64,000 bases of DNA from Pseudothioclava nitratireducens (GCF_029210495.1 NZ_JARGDK010000004.1:245772-309771); one strand, 5' to 3'; shown: positions 43,999 through 53,676, numbered from the stretch's first letter. Made by a program: numbers and translations. Notes: generated from the letters alone by a model not told the origin.

Positions 43999-45156
43999 AT
44001 GCAAGACGAAACTCCGGCCAATCTCCGACTTCATGGCGCTGCGGTGCTTGGCTCCGATGGGCTGGAGCCACGCGATCTCGGGCTTGCGGGGGGGCGCATC
44101 CATGCAGCGGCGGATGGGCGGATGATCGATCTGCGCGGGTTCTGGGTGCTGCCCGGCCTCGTCGATCTGCACGGCGATGGGTTCGAGCGCCACCTCGCAC
44201 CGCGCCGCGGTATGGTGCGCGACCTGACCGCAAGCCTGCCCCAGGTCGAAATGGAACTTGCCAGCTGTGGCATCACCACCGCCTGGCTCGCGCAGTTCTG
44301 GTCGTGGGAGGGCGGGATGCGCGCGCCCGAATTCGCAACGCGGCTTGCCCATGCGCTCCAAGACACAAGCGCGGAGCGGCGCATCGACCTGCGGATGCAA
44401 CTGCGCCTTGAGACCCACATGACCGGTGACGCCCCCGCCATTGAAGCTCTGATCCTGGAAACCGGCATCGACTACCTCGTCTTCAACGACCACCTGCCCC
44501 ATGACCGGCTCGAGACCGGGCGCACACCGCCACGCCTCGCCGGGTCTGCGCTCAAGGCCGGGCGCGCACCCGAGGCGCATCACGCGCTGATGCAGGCGCT
44601 GCACGAACAGGCGCCAGAGGTGCCCGCTTTCCTCGCACGCCTCGCTACGACGCTTTCCCGGCTCGGCCTGCATCTCGGTTCACATGACGACCCCGATGCC
44701 CAAACTCGCGCAAGCTTCGCGCAGCTTGGTGCGACGATCTCTGAATTCCCAACCTCGAAGGACGCCGCTCGTGCGGCCCACGCGTCAGGCCAACCCGTGA
44801 TCATGGGCGCACCGAACGTGCTGCGTGGCGGCAGCCACAACCGCGGCGGCATCGCGGCCGAAGACCTGATCGCCGAGGGCCTCGTCGATGCGCTCGCCTC
44901 TGATTACCACTACCCCGCCATGATCGGCGCGGCCCTTGCCTTGGTGGAGCGCGGCACGCTCCCCCTGTCAGCGGCATGGGCGCTGATCTCCGCCGGTCCC
45001 GCCGCGATCATGGGCCTCAAAGACCGGGGGAGCCTCACCGAAGGCAAGCGGGCAGATGTTATAATCTTTGATCCCGCAACCAAACAGGTCATCGGTTGCT
45101 TCGCCCAAGGCCGCCCGGTCTGGATCGCTGGCCCTCTCGCAGACCGGCTCATGTAA
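43999..45156 (+). CDS. phnM: Orphan PhnM-type phosphonate amidohydrolase
   Basis: A 385-residue amidohydrolase-superfamily protein matching PhnM, the alpha-D-ribose 1-methylphosphonate 5-triphosphate diphosphatase of the C-P lyase pathway. VLPGLVDLHGDGFERHLAPR holds the first metal-binding motif, and GSHDDPDAQT and ALASDYHYPAMIG complete the site. No other phn gene is present in the window. The start is uncertain: ATGs at 43972, 43978 and 43999 are in frame, and GGCGGA favours 43999. It is divergent from a LysE exporter. Confidence 0.85.
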   Translation: MQDETPANLRLHGAAVLGSDGLEPRDLGLAGGRIHAAADGRMIDLRGFWVLPGLVDLHGDGFERHLAPRRGMVRDLTASLPQVEMELASCGITTAWLAQFWSWEGGMRAPEFATRLAHALQDTSAERRIDLRMQLRLETHMTGDAPAIEALILETGIDYLVFNDHLPHDRLETGRTPPRLAGSALKAGRAPEAHHALMQALHEQAPEVPAFLARLATTLSRLGLHLGSHDDPDAQTRASFAQLGATISEFPTSKDAARAAHASGQPVIMGAPNVLRGGSHNRGGIAAEDLIAEGLVDALASDYHYPAMIGAALALVERGTLPLSAAWALISAGPAAIMGLKDRGSLTEGKRADVIIFDPATKQVIGCFAQGRPVWIAGPLADRLM

Positions 45157-45188
45157 AAGGGGCCCCGAAAGGCCCCCTCCAATCGCAT

Positions 45189-45245
45189 CAAATATCCCGG
45201 GGGTGAATGGCGCAAGGCGCCAGAGGGGGCAGCGCCCCCTGCACC
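45189..45245 (-). repeat. Dispersed intergenic hairpin repeat (copy 3)
   Basis: On the minus strand after yebC, GGGGGCGCTGCCCCC, a second small hairpin (GGCGCCTTGCGCC), then CCCCGGGATATTT. It lies between convergent phnM and yebC and probably ends the yebC transcript. Confidence 0.8.
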
Positions 45246-45253
45246 CTCCCCGA

Positions 45254-45994
45254 TCAGAGCTGCGCTGCGACCTCGTCCGGCACGTCGAAATTGTGGGTGA
45301 CGGTCTGCACATCGTCATCCTCTTCGAGCATGTCGATCAGCTTCATCAGCTTCTGCGCGGTCTCAAGGTCGACCTCGGTGCGCGCATGCGGGCGCCAGAC
45401 CAGCTTCGACTCGGTCGATTCCCCAAGCTCTTTCTCCAGCGCGTCGGACACCTCGGCGAGGTCCTCCATCGCGCAATAGACGAAATGGCCCTCGTCATCG
45501 GACTCGACATCTTCTGCGCCCGCTTCGAGCGCCGCCATCATCACCGTGTCGGCATCCGCCGCCCCGGCCGCATAGGAAATCTCGCCCAGACGGTCGAAGC
45601 CGTGGCTCACCGAACCGGTCTGGCCAAGGTTGCCGCCGCATTTGGTAAAGTAGCTGCGCACGTTCGACGCGGTGCGGTTGAGGTTGTCGGTCAGCGCCTC
45701 GACGATCACCGCGATACCGTTCGGACCGTAGCCTTCGTAGCGGATCTCGGTGTAATCATCGCCCTCGCCCGCCTGCGATTTCTTGATCGCGCGGTCGATC
45801 ACGTCCTTGGGCATGGATTGCGACTTGGCCGCTTTCACCGCCAGACGCAGACGCGGGTTCTTCTCGGGGTCGGGATCGCCCATCTTTGCTGCGACCGTGA
45901 TCTCTTTCGAGAGCTTCGAGAACAGTTTCGAGCGCGCTGCATCCTGCCGTCCCTTGCGGTGCTGGATGTTGGCCCATTTTGAATGGCCTGCCAT
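45254..45994 (-). CDS. YebC/PmpR family protein
   Basis: A 246-residue YebC/PmpR-type protein. It begins [19 protein letters not shown] and includes [19 protein letters not shown] and [14 protein letters not shown], all family landmarks. YebC proteins were described as DNA-binding regulators, and more recently as ribosome-associated factors helping translation of polyproline stretches. Which applies here cannot be said. GGAG precedes the ATG at 45994. Confidence 0.95.
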   Translation of the reverse strand: MAGHSKWANIQHRKGRQDAARSKLFSKLSKEITVAAKMGDPDPEKNPRLRLAVKAAKSQSMPKDVIDRAIKKSQAGEGDDYTEIRYEGYGPNGIAVIVEALTDNLNRTASNVRSYFTKCGGNLGQTGSVSHGFDRLGEISYAAGAADADTVMMAALEAGAEDVESDDEGHFVYCAMEDLAEVSDALEKELGESTESKLVWRPHARTEVDLETAQKLMKLIDMLEEDDDVQTVTHNFDVPDEVAAQL

Positions 45995-46059
45995 GAGGGT
46001 CTCCGTCGGATTTCCAAGAATTTGCGCCTCTATATGCCAGCGGCGGGGGGCGGGGCAAG

Positions 46060-47847
46060 TCAGCCCGTGTGCAAAGGCCAGATCATCGGGATCACGAAGG
46101 AGGCGGTCAGCGCCAGAAGCAGGTTCATCGGCACGCCAACGCGCAGATAGTCACTGAATTTGTAGCCGCCCGGACCGTAGACCAGCGTGTTGGTCTGGTA
46201 GCCGATGGGCGTCGCGAACGCCGCCGAAGCCGAGAACATCACGGCCACGACAAGCGGGCGCGGATCGACGCCGATCTGGCGGGCGAGCTCGATGGCGATG
46301 GGCGTCATGATCACCGCAATCGCATTGTTGGTGACCAACTCCGTCATCACCGAGCCGATCAGATAGACCGCCAGGACGATGAAATAAGGCGGTAGCTCGC
46401 TCAGATGCGGCGCGATGGGCGAGACGATGAGCGACACGGCCCCCGACATATCGAGCGCCATACCAACCACCAGCATGGCGAAGATCAGCGCGAGCAACCG
46501 GCCCTCGACGAAGGAAAACGCTTCGTCCGGGTCGACCGCGCGCGCCAGAAGGATCACAGCGACCGCCAACGTCGCCAAAAGCAGGATCGGGGCCATGTCG
46601 AAAGCGGCAAGGATCACGACAGCCGCCAGCGCACCGACCACGACCGGCGCCTTGGCGCGGCGGAAAGCCCGCGCGGTCGGCTTCGAGACATCGACGAGGT
46701 CCATATCCGACGCCAGACGGGCGATATCCTCGGGCGCCCCTTCGACAAGCAGCGTATCGCCCACCACCACGACCAGATCGTCGAGTTGGCGTCCGATATT
46801 CTGGTTCCGGCGATGCGCCGCCAGCACATAGACACCGTAGCGACGGCGCAGGCGCAACTCACCGAGCGAGCGCCCGATCATCCGGCAACCGGGCGAGATC
46901 AGCACCTCGACGGTCTCGGTCTGCACCGAGCTGAGCTTGTCCACCATCCGCAGATCGGGGTTCGACTGCATGCCCAGAAGCTCGGACATCTCGGTGCGCA
47001 GGACCACGCGGTCCCCGGCTTCAAGCACCGCATTGGCCAGATCGCGCCGCAAGCTGGCATCGCCGCGCAGCACGTCGATCACCCGCACGCCCTCGCGGCG
47101 GAAGAGATCGACCTCCAGCACGCGCGTGCCGATCAGGCCGGAATCCTCGGGCAAGGCGACCTCGGTAAAGAACTTGAGCTTGCGCTTGTCGCCCAGAAGC
47201 GCGCCCATCGAGCTGCGCGACGGCAGAAGCTTGCGCCCGATCAGCGCCATGAACAGCCCGCCGACTGCGACCTGGACGAGACCGAAGCCCGTGATCTCGA
47301 ACATGCTGAAGGCCTCTAGCCCCTGCTGACGCGCGACCCCATCGACCAGCAGGTTGGTCGAGGTCCCGATGAGCGTCAGTGTCCCCCCGAGGATCGCCGC
47401 ATAGCTCAGCGGGATAAGCAGTTTCGAAGGCGCAATCCCCAGACGCCGCGCAACGGTCATCATCACCGGGATCATCATCACCACGACCGGCGTGTTGTTC
47501 AGGAATGCCGAGGAGGCGGCCACCAGCGCGAAAATCCCGATCACCACCACCACGGGCCGGTGATCGAGATGCGCCTCGGCATGGCGCGTCACCCAATCGA
47601 GCGCGCCTGTGCGCACCATGCCGCCCATGATCAGGAACATCATCACGATGGTCCAGGGGGCCGCATTCGACAGCACGGTCGTCGCATCCTTGTAGGGAAC
47701 GATCCCGAGGAACAGCAGCAGTGCGGCCCCGCCAATCGCGACCACTTCCGTCGCAAAGACCTCGCGGGCAAACAGCACGAGCATGACCAGAACGGTCGTG
47801 ATCGTGATCAGCGCCTGGGCCTGCATCGACAATCCCAGATCAAGCAT
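46060..47847 (-). CDS. SLC13/DASS family permease with TrkA-C domains
   Basis: A 595-residue transporter. Two membrane halves of the CitMHS/Na_sulph_symp type ([19 protein letters not shown] and [18 protein letters not shown] carry the SNT/NNT-like motifs) flank a cytoplasmic part with two RCK_C (TrkA-C) domains. It is a probable anion or dicarboxylate/sulfate permease, with the substrate unknown. The start at 47847 follows AAGGAG; longer frames run into ymdB. It overlaps ymdB by 8 bp, so the two are co-translated. Confidence 0.9.
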   Translation of the reverse strand: MLDLGLSMQAQALITITTVLVMLVLFAREVFATEVVAIGGAALLLFLGIVPYKDATTVLSNAAPWTIVMMFLIMGGMVRTGALDWVTRHAEAHLDHRPVVVVIGIFALVAASSAFLNNTPVVVMMIPVMMTVARRLGIAPSKLLIPLSYAAILGGTLTLIGTSTNLLVDGVARQQGLEAFSMFEITGFGLVQVAVGGLFMALIGRKLLPSRSSMGALLGDKRKLKFFTEVALPEDSGLIGTRVLEVDLFRREGVRVIDVLRGDASLRRDLANAVLEAGDRVVLRTEMSELLGMQSNPDLRMVDKLSSVQTETVEVLISPGCRMIGRSLGELRLRRRYGVYVLAAHRRNQNIGRQLDDLVVVVGDTLLVEGAPEDIARLASDMDLVDVSKPTARAFRRAKAPVVVGALAAVVILAAFDMAPILLLATLAVAVILLARAVDPDEAFSFVEGRLLALIFAMLVVGMALDMSGAVSLIVSPIAPHLSELPPYFIVLAVYLIGSVMTELVTNNAIAVIMTPIAIELARQIGVDPRPLVVAVMFSASAAFATPIGYQTNTLVYGPGGYKFSDYLRVGVPMNLLLALTASFVIPMIWPLHTG

Positions 47848-48685
47848 TCCCGTGCTCCTTGCCCAACGCCAGATGTGGGCCACTCGTCTGAAGCCGACCG
47901 CCGATGCGAACGTGGTGGGCCAGCTTCGCCAAGCCGCTGCGATCGTCGGTCTCGATATAGAACCCCGACAGGGTTGCCTCGCCGGCGGCGGGCGTAAAGC
48001 GGTCGCGCGCCATGCCGGTGATGAAACGCCGCATCGGCTCGGCTTTCTCCATGCCGATGACCGAATTGTAATCACCGCACATGCCCGCGTCCGTCAGATA
48101 GGCGGTGCCCTTTTCGAGGATCTGCGCGTCGCCCGTCGGCACATGGGTATGGGTGCCAACCACCATCGAGGCACGCCCGTCGCACCAATGGCCCATCGCC
48201 ATTTTCTCGCTCGTCGCCTCGCAATGGACATCAACGAGAACCGCCTGCGCCAGCCCCCCCAGCGGGTGGGCACGCAAAACCTGATCCATTGCCGAGAACG
48301 GGTCGTCGAAGGCGCGCTTCATGAACACCTGCCCAAGCACCTGCGTCACGAGCACCTTGCGCCCACGCCGATCCTCGAACAGGCGCGCGCCGCGACCGGG
48401 CGCGTCCTTGGCGTAGTTCAGCGGGCGGATGATGCGCGGCTCGGAATCCGCAAAACGCAGCATGTCTTTCTGGTCGAACGCGTGATCGCCCAGAGTGACC
48501 ACATCGGCCCCCGCATCGAGCAGGAGCTTCGCATGATCGCCGGTCAGGCCCATACCGTTCGAGGCGTTCTCGCCGTTCACCACGACGAAATCGAGCCCCC
48601 ATTCGGTGCGAAGCTTTGGCAAGCGCTCGGCCACTGCCGCACGCCCTGCCCGCCCCATCACATCGCCGAGGAACAATATCTTCAT
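47840..48685 (-). CDS. ymdB: YmdB family metallophosphoesterase
   Basis: A 281-residue calcineurin-like phosphoesterase of the YmdB/TIGR00282 type. MKILFLGDVMGRAGRAAV holds the first metal ligands, VVNGENASNGMG the next, then TLGDHAFDQKD and VGTHTHVPTGD. Bacillus YmdB is a 2',3'-cyclic-nucleotide phosphodiesterase affecting multicellularity. The alphaproteobacterial role is unknown. Length is normal. The next gene, an SLC13 permease, overlaps its 3' end. Confidence 0.93.
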   Translation of the reverse strand: MKILFLGDVMGRAGRAAVAERLPKLRTEWGLDFVVVNGENASNGMGLTGDHAKLLLDAGADVVTLGDHAFDQKDMLRFADSEPRIIRPLNYAKDAPGRGARLFEDRRGRKVLVTQVLGQVFMKRAFDDPFSAMDQVLRAHPLGGLAQAVLVDVHCEATSEKMAMGHWCDGRASMVVGTHTHVPTGDAQILEKGTAYLTDAGMCGDYNSVIGMEKAEPMRRFITGMARDRFTPAAGEATLSGFYIETDDRSGLAKLAHHVRIGGRLQTSGPHLALGKEHGNA

Positions 48686-48724
48686 GAGGCTGACTTAGCC
48701 GGGGCGTGCGGATGCACGCAAGCA

Positions 48725-48790
48725 GAAAGCAGGGGCAATGCCCCTTGGCCTGCGGCCTCACCCCGGAGTATCTCGGGTTTGATGAAAGCT
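48725..48790 (+). repeat. Degenerate copy of the intergenic repeat, opposite orientation
   Basis: On the plus strand AGGGGCAATGCCCCT, then GGCCTGCGGCC and CCCCGGAGTATCTCGGG. This resembles the hairpin plus CCCCGGGATAT module of the four minus-strand copies. Both flanking genes are on the minus strand, so this one does not sit as their terminator. Confidence 0.6.
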
Positions 48791-48811
48791 GCGGCGAACG
48801 CGAAAGCCTGC

Positions 48812-49357
48812 TCAGACTTGCAAGATGCCATGATCCGTCACGATCAGGTCGAGCGGCTGGTCCGTGGGTTCGAGCAGCAGGTCGTGCCGCTCTTGCGCGG
48901 CATAGGCAAAGCCGATCGCGGTCACCGGGCCGCGGGCGCGGAGTGCCTCGAGCGTGCGGTCGTAGAAGCCACCGCCATAGCCCAGCCGGTAGCCCCGCCG
49001 GTCGAACGCCAGAAGCGGCACGATCAGGACCTCCGGGGTGAGCGGAGTTTCGTCGGCGGGGATTGGCGCGCCGAAGGCACCGGGAATCATCGCGCAGCCC
49101 GCGCTCCAGCGCCGAAAGGCGAGCGGCTGGCCTGCCGCCTCGACAACCGGCACGCAGAGCGGCCCGTCATGCACAGCCATCGCCGGGTGCGGGTCGATCT
49201 CGGTGCGGATCGGCATGTAACCCGACAGGACCTTGCCCGAGAAATGCCCGATCATCGTGGCCAGATAATCCTGTGCCCGCTCATCGCGCCCGTCACGCGC
49301 CGCATGGGCCAATTTGCGAATGCCAAAGGCTTGCTTGCGCTGATCGTCCTTGGTCAT
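48812..49357 (-). CDS. 5-formyltetrahydrofolate cyclo-ligase
   Basis: A 181-residue enzyme of the 5-FTHF cyclo-ligase family, converting 5-formyl-THF to 5,10-methenyl-THF with ATP. LLAFDRRGYRLGYGGGFYDRTL is the family signature; the N-terminal basic segment (MTKDDQRKQAFGIRKLAHA) differs from E. coli YgfA. The ATG overlaps the mgtE stop (ATGA at 49354-49357). In many proteobacteria 6S RNA adjoins this gene; the 126-bp flank on its 3' side shows no 6S-like structure. Confidence 0.93.
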   Translation of the reverse strand: MTKDDQRKQAFGIRKLAHAARDGRDERAQDYLATMIGHFSGKVLSGYMPIRTEIDPHPAMAVHDGPLCVPVVEAAGQPLAFRRWSAGCAMIPGAFGAPIPADETPLTPEVLIVPLLAFDRRGYRLGYGGGFYDRTLEALRARGPVTAIGFAYAAQERHDLLLEPTDQPLDLIVTDHGILQV

Positions 49358-50739
49358 AGCAATACCGCTCCCGCAAGACCGAGGAAGGCAAAGAAGCCCA
49401 CCACATCGGTCACCGTCGTCACAAAGGTCCCCGAGGCAAGCGCGGGGTCGGCACCCAGTTTCTCAAGCCCAAGCGGCACCACGATCCCAGCCACCGCCGC
49501 CACAAAGAGATTGACCACCATGGCGACGCCGATCACGAGGCCGAGCACCGCCGTGTCGAACCAGACCCAAGCGACACATCCCATAATCACGGCAAACGCC
49601 GCCCCATTCACAAGACCCACCAGCGCTTCGCGTCGCACCACCCGCCAGACGTTGCTTTCGGTAAGGTTCTTGGTGGCAAGCGCGCGCACCGCAACCGTCA
49701 GCGTCTGCGTCCCCGCGTTGCCGCCCATCGAGGCGACGATCGGCATAAGAACCGCGAGCGCCACAAGACGCTCGATCGTGCCTTCGAAGAGCGCAATGAC
49801 GCCCGAGGCAAGGATCGCCGTCAGCAGGTTCACGAAGAGCCACGGCAGGCGCTGGCGCACGGTCTCAACCACGGTATCCGAGATCGCCGATTCCTCACCC
49901 ACACCGGCCAGACGCAGGATGTCTTCCTCGTGCTCTTCGTCGAGCACGGACATGGCGTCGTCGATGGTGATCACGCCAACCAGCCGCTCGTCCTCGTCCA
50001 CGACAGGGGCCGAGATCAGGTGATACTGGTTGAAGGCATAGGCCACGTCGGCCTCTTCCTGATAGACCGAGATCGTGCGGAAGCTCTCCTCCGCGATATC
50101 GCGCATCGGGGTCGTACGCGGCGCGGACAAGAGCCGGCCGAGCGTCACATAGGCGACCGGGTGATGGCCCGGATCGACCAGAATGATGTGGTAGAACTGA
50201 TCGGGCAGCCAGTCGGCCTTGCGGATATAGTCGATCGCCTCGCCTACGGTCCAATGCTCGGGCGCGGTCACGACCTCGCGCTGCATCAGACGACCCGCCG
50301 AATATTCCGGATAGGTCAGCGACTTCTCGACCGCCGCCCGGTCCGCCTCTTCGAGCGCTTCGAGAATGGCTTCCTGCTGCGGCTCTTCGAGATCCTCGAT
50401 CAGGTCGACCACGTCATCCGAATCGAGTTCACGCACGGCCTCGGTCAGAACGTCCCGTGGCAGCGCCTGAATGACCTCTTCGCGGATCGCGTCGTCGATC
50501 TCGGTGAGGATCTCACCGTCGATCTCGCGGCCCCAAAGACGGATGATCTCGCGGCGCTCTGCCCCGCTGACCTGCTCGAGAAGGTCGGCGATATCGGCTG
50601 CGTGCAAAGGCTCCATCAGGCGCGACAGCTCTGCCGCGTCCTGTGCCTCTACCGCCTCAAGGATCGCGTCAACGACATCGGCGTCGAGACGGTAATCCTC
50701 TTCCTCGCGTTCGACCTCTTCCGCGCGCAGCTCCGCCAT
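49354..50739 (-). CDS. mgtE: Magnesium transporter MgtE
   Basis: A 461-residue Mg2+ channel. The N-terminal MgtE_N superhelical domain (LMEPLHAADIADLLEQV) is followed by tandem CBS domains (about 135-260) that sense cytosolic Mg2+. Five C-terminal helices carry the pore motif PIVASMGGNAGTQT. I place the start at the ATG at 50739, with GGAAGG ahead; a GTG two codons earlier sits too near that site. The leader is short, with no room for an M-box riboswitch. Confidence 0.94.
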   Translation of the reverse strand: MAELRAEEVEREEEDYRLDADVVDAILEAVEAQDAAELSRLMEPLHAADIADLLEQVSGAERREIIRLWGREIDGEILTEIDDAIREEVIQALPRDVLTEAVRELDSDDVVDLIEDLEEPQQEAILEALEEADRAAVEKSLTYPEYSAGRLMQREVVTAPEHWTVGEAIDYIRKADWLPDQFYHIILVDPGHHPVAYVTLGRLLSAPRTTPMRDIAEESFRTISVYQEEADVAYAFNQYHLISAPVVDEDERLVGVITIDDAMSVLDEEHEEDILRLAGVGEESAISDTVVETVRQRLPWLFVNLLTAILASGVIALFEGTIERLVALAVLMPIVASMGGNAGTQTLTVAVRALATKNLTESNVWRVVRREALVGLVNGAAFAVIMGCVAWVWFDTAVLGLVIGVAMVVNLFVAAVAGIVVPLGLEKLGADPALASGTFVTTVTDVVGFFAFLGLAGAVLL

Positions 50740-50879
50740 CGCCACCCCTTCCTGTTGCGGGCGCAGCTTAACCGGGCGCGGCGGGGAAAAACAGGCCCGA
50801 GGGGCAAATTTCCGCGGCCAAACGGCAGCAATTTACCTTTGCGATCACGCGCCTTAGCATGGCGCTTTCGGAGGGCAGC

Positions 50880-52163
50880 ATGCACGATCTTCTACTGGGC
50901 CAGACCCTGAGTTTTTCCGGCGATCCGATGCGCGAGGGGCCGCAGGCCGCGCGCCATCAACGCAAGGGGGGCGTGGTCATTGCCGAAGGCCGGATCGTGG
51001 CGCTCGGATCGGCAGACGAGATGCGCGCCGCCTACCCGCAGGCGCGTCTGCACGATTACGGCGAGCGGCTGATCTCGCCCGGTTTCATCGACGCACATGT
51101 GCATTTTCCGCAAACGGCGATCATCGCAAGCTGGGGCAAGCGGCTGATCGACTGGCTCAACCACTACACCTTCCCCGAGGAATCGCGGTTCGGGGAGGCG
51201 GATTACGCCACCAAGATCGCGGCGCGCTATGTCGATCTGGCCCTGAGCCATGGCACCACCGCGATGTGCAGCTATTGCACCATCCACCCCGAAAGCGTGG
51301 ACGCCTTCTTCACCGAGGCGCAGGCACGCGGAATGCGGGCGTTCGGCGGCAAGACCTGCATGGACCGCAACGCGCCCGACACGCTGCGCGACACGGCGCA
51401 GACCGCCTATGACCAGAGCAAGGCACTGCTTGAACGCTGGCACGGGGTCGACCGGCTGTCCTATGTCATCACGCCGCGCTTCACCCCGACCTCGAGCCCG
51501 GAGCAGCTCTCGGCCCTTGGGGCGCTCTGGGGCGAGCATCCGGATTGCCTGATGCAAACGCATCTGAGCGAGCAGGTCGATGAAATCGCGTGGGTCCGCG
51601 AGTTATACCCACAGGCGCGCGACTATCTGGACACGTACGAAATGCACGGGCTTCTGGGCGCGCGCGGGGTTTACGGCCATGCGATCCACCTTGAACAGCG
51701 CGAGCGGGATCGGCTCTGCGAACTGGGGGCGGGGATCGCGCATTGCCCGACCTCGAACACCTTCATCGGTTCGGGCCTCTTCGACATGGAGGGACTGTCG
51801 CTTGGCGGGGCGCGGGTCGGGCTTGCGACGGATACCGGGGGCGGCTCGAGCTTTTCGATGCTGCGCACCATGGCGGCGGCTTACGAGATCGCGCAACTGC
51901 GCCACAACCCGCTCCACCCGGCCCAACTGTGGTGGCTGGCCACGCAAGGCGCGGCGCGTGCGCTCCATGCCGAGCACCAGATCGGCAATCTCGCACCGGG
52001 CCTTGAGGCCGATCTCGCGGTGATTGACCTGCACTCGACGCCAGCCATCGCGCAACGCGCGGCGCAGGCCGAGGAATTCTGGGAGGCTCTGTTCCCGACG
52101 ATCATGATGGGCGATGACCGCGCCATCGCGGGCATGTGGATCGGCGGGCGGAAATTACGCTGA
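50880..52163 (+). CDS. guaD: Guanine deaminase
   Basis: A 427-residue amidohydrolase that deaminates guanine to xanthine. HVHFPQTAIIASWGKRLIDW contains the HxH metal motif and substrate segment, HCPTSNTFIGSGLFDM follows, and GLATDTGGGSSFSMLRTM supplies the metal Asp. CGGAGGG directly precedes the ATG at 50880; an in-frame ATG at 50859 lacks a ribosome-binding site. No other purine catabolism gene lies in the window. Confidence 0.93.
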   Translation: MHDLLLGQTLSFSGDPMREGPQAARHQRKGGVVIAEGRIVALGSADEMRAAYPQARLHDYGERLISPGFIDAHVHFPQTAIIASWGKRLIDWLNHYTFPEESRFGEADYATKIAARYVDLALSHGTTAMCSYCTIHPESVDAFFTEAQARGMRAFGGKTCMDRNAPDTLRDTAQTAYDQSKALLERWHGVDRLSYVITPRFTPTSSPEQLSALGALWGEHPDCLMQTHLSEQVDEIAWVRELYPQARDYLDTYEMHGLLGARGVYGHAIHLEQRERDRLCELGAGIAHCPTSNTFIGSGLFDMEGLSLGGARVGLATDTGGGSSFSMLRTMAAAYEIAQLRHNPLHPAQLWWLATQGAARALHAEHQIGNLAPGLEADLAVIDLHSTPAIAQRAAQAEEFWEALFPTIMMGDDRAIAGMWIGGRKLR

Positions 52164-52181
52164 TCCCCCCTCATTCTGCCC

Positions 52182-52228
52182 CCAATATCCCGGGGTGAAT
52201 TTTCCGCAGGAAAAGAGGGGCAGCGCCC
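52182..52228 (-). repeat. Dispersed intergenic hairpin repeat (copy 4)
   Basis: On the minus strand after hisN: AGGGGCGCTGCCCCT, then TTTTCCTGCGGAAAA, then CCCCGGGATATTG. It lies between convergent guaD and hisN and shares the hairpin plus CCCCGGGATATT module. Confidence 0.8.
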
Positions 52229-53053
52229 CTACCCGGCGAGCACCGCCAGCGCCGCGGCATGGATCTCGGGATTGGCGGCGGCGAGAACGCGGCCTCCCAG
52301 ATGCGCCGGACCACCCTGCCAATCGGTGACGACGCCGCCCGCAGCCTCGATCACTGCAATCGGCGCCTGCACGTCATAGGGTTGCAATCCCGCTTCGACC
52401 ACGAGGTCAATCTGACCCGCCGCGACCAACGCATAGGCGTAGCAATCCATCCCGTAACGCGTCAGCCGCACCTCGCGCGCGAGCCGGGCAAAGGCCGCGC
52501 CTTCTTCGGGGGTGCCCACCTCGGGGAAGGTCGAAAACAGGATCGCGTCGCTCAGCGCCGCGGTCGTACGGCTGCGCAGATCGCGCGGCCCCAGCGGCCC
52601 GTCGCACCGCGCGAGCCCCAGACCGCCCACGAAACGCTCTCCGATATAGGGTTGGTCGATGACACCGAAGATCGGCGCTGCGGGTCTCCCCTCTGCGCCC
52701 TGCTCCGCCAGACCGATCAAGACCCCCCAAGTCGGCGTGCCAGACATGTAACCGCGCGTGCCGTCGATCGGGTCGAGCACCCATGTCAGACCGCTGGTTC
52801 CGGTGATGACCCCGTATTCCTCTCCATAGATCCCATCGTCGGGACGCCGACGCGCGAGAATGTCGCGCATCACGCGCTCGGCTGCGCGGTCGGCCTCGGT
52901 TACCGGATCGAATCCCCCGTCGATCTTGTTATCCGCACCGATCCCGTCGGTCGGGCGGAAATGACGCAAGGTCTCGGCGCGCGCGGCCTGTGCGAGATCA
53001 TGGGCGACCGCAATCAGTTGGGCCTGTTCATCGGGGGTAAAAGTCTTGCGCAT
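52229..53053 (-). CDS. hisN: Histidinol-phosphatase, inositol-monophosphatase type (HisN)
   Basis: A 274-residue Mg2+-dependent phosphatase of the IMPase superfamily. FDPVTEADRAAERV, GEEYG, WVLDPIDGTRGYMSG and YDVQAPIAVIEAAGG are the metal- and substrate-binding motifs. Closest in my judgement to HisN, the histidinol-phosphatase of Actinobacteria and many alphaproteobacteria. CysQ or SuhB activity is an alternative. GGAG lies ahead of the ATG at 53053. Confidence 0.82.
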   Translation of the reverse strand: MRKTFTPDEQAQLIAVAHDLAQAARAETLRHFRPTDGIGADNKIDGGFDPVTEADRAAERVMRDILARRRPDDGIYGEEYGVITGTSGLTWVLDPIDGTRGYMSGTPTWGVLIGLAEQGAEGRPAAPIFGVIDQPYIGERFVGGLGLARCDGPLGPRDLRSRTTAALSDAILFSTFPEVGTPEEGAAFARLAREVRLTRYGMDCYAYALVAAGQIDLVVEAGLQPYDVQAPIAVIEAAGGVVTDWQGGPAHLGGRVLAAANPEIHAAALAVLAG

Positions 53054-53131
53054 CTCGGCTCTCCAAATGACAAGGGGAGCGGTAACCGCCCCCCGTCAGC
53101 GGGTCAAGCCGCCCGCCTTCTGCCGCTGCGC

Positions 53132-53494
53132 TCAGGCCGCGTCGGACAGCACCTTGGCCAATTCGAACAACCGGCGGCGCTGTGCTTCCGGGATCGCGTA
53201 GTAGGAGCGCAGCAGAGCCAGCGCCTCCTTATCGGAGAGCAGATCGCCCGACACTTCGGATTGCGACGCATTCTCACCCCCGAGCCCCTCGAAGAAGAAG
53301 GAAACAGGCACATCCACCGCATCGGCAATATCCCACAGACGCGAAGCCGAGACGCGGTTCATGCCGGTCTCATATTTCTGAATCTGCTGGAACTTGATCC
53401 CGACGTGATCGGCGAGTTGTTGCTGGGTCATACCGATCATCCAGCGGCGGTGACGGATCCGCTTGCCCACATGCACATCGACAGGGTGTTTCAT
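53132..53494 (-). CDS. XRE-family regulator, PraR/PhrR-like
   Basis: A 120-residue HTH protein starting MKHPVDVHVGKRIRHRRWMI. The helix-turn-helix (MTQQQLADHVGIKFQQIQKYETG) and SASRLWDIADAVDVPVSFFF match the alphaproteobacterial PraR/PhrR group, which affects biofilm and stress genes in rhizobia. The start at 53494 follows GAGGTA at good spacing. An AACCTGTC-N6-GACAGGTT palindrome upstream is a candidate operator. Confidence 0.88.
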   Translation of the reverse strand: MKHPVDVHVGKRIRHRRWMIGMTQQQLADHVGIKFQQIQKYETGMNRVSASRLWDIADAVDVPVSFFFEGLGGENASQSEVSGDLLSDKEALALLRSYYAIPEAQRRRLFELAKVLSDAA

Positions 53495-53566
53495 GAATAC
53501 TACCTCAAAAATTGTCACGGCCCAGCTTAGCAGCCCGTCCAAGCGCAAATCCCGACCAATCGTAGA

Positions 53567-53588
53567 AACCTGTCCAAAAAGACAGGTT
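53567..53588. promoter_or_regulatory. Candidate XRE operator palindrome
   Basis: AACCTGTC (53567-53574) and GACAGGTT (53581-53588) are perfect 8-bp arms with a CAAAAA spacer, 73 bp before the xre start and about 255 bp before the quinone-oxidoreductase-like gene. No T-run follows, arguing against a terminator. Confidence 0.55.
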
Positions 53589-53676
53589 CAAAGAGGTGCA
53601 TATGTCGGCTCGCATGGTAAATAAAGCCGCATTACGCTTAACGTGCCGTGATGCAGGACTACTCGCCTTCCGCGTG

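Noticed and set aside
48686..48811. Possible 6S RNA near the 5-formyl-THF cyclo-ligase gene
   Set aside because: The gap is only 126 bp and is largely a copy of the intergenic repeat; no long internal bulge structure is apparent.
50740..50879. Magnesium riboswitch before mgtE
   Set aside because: The divergent gap is about 140 bp with no long structured leader.
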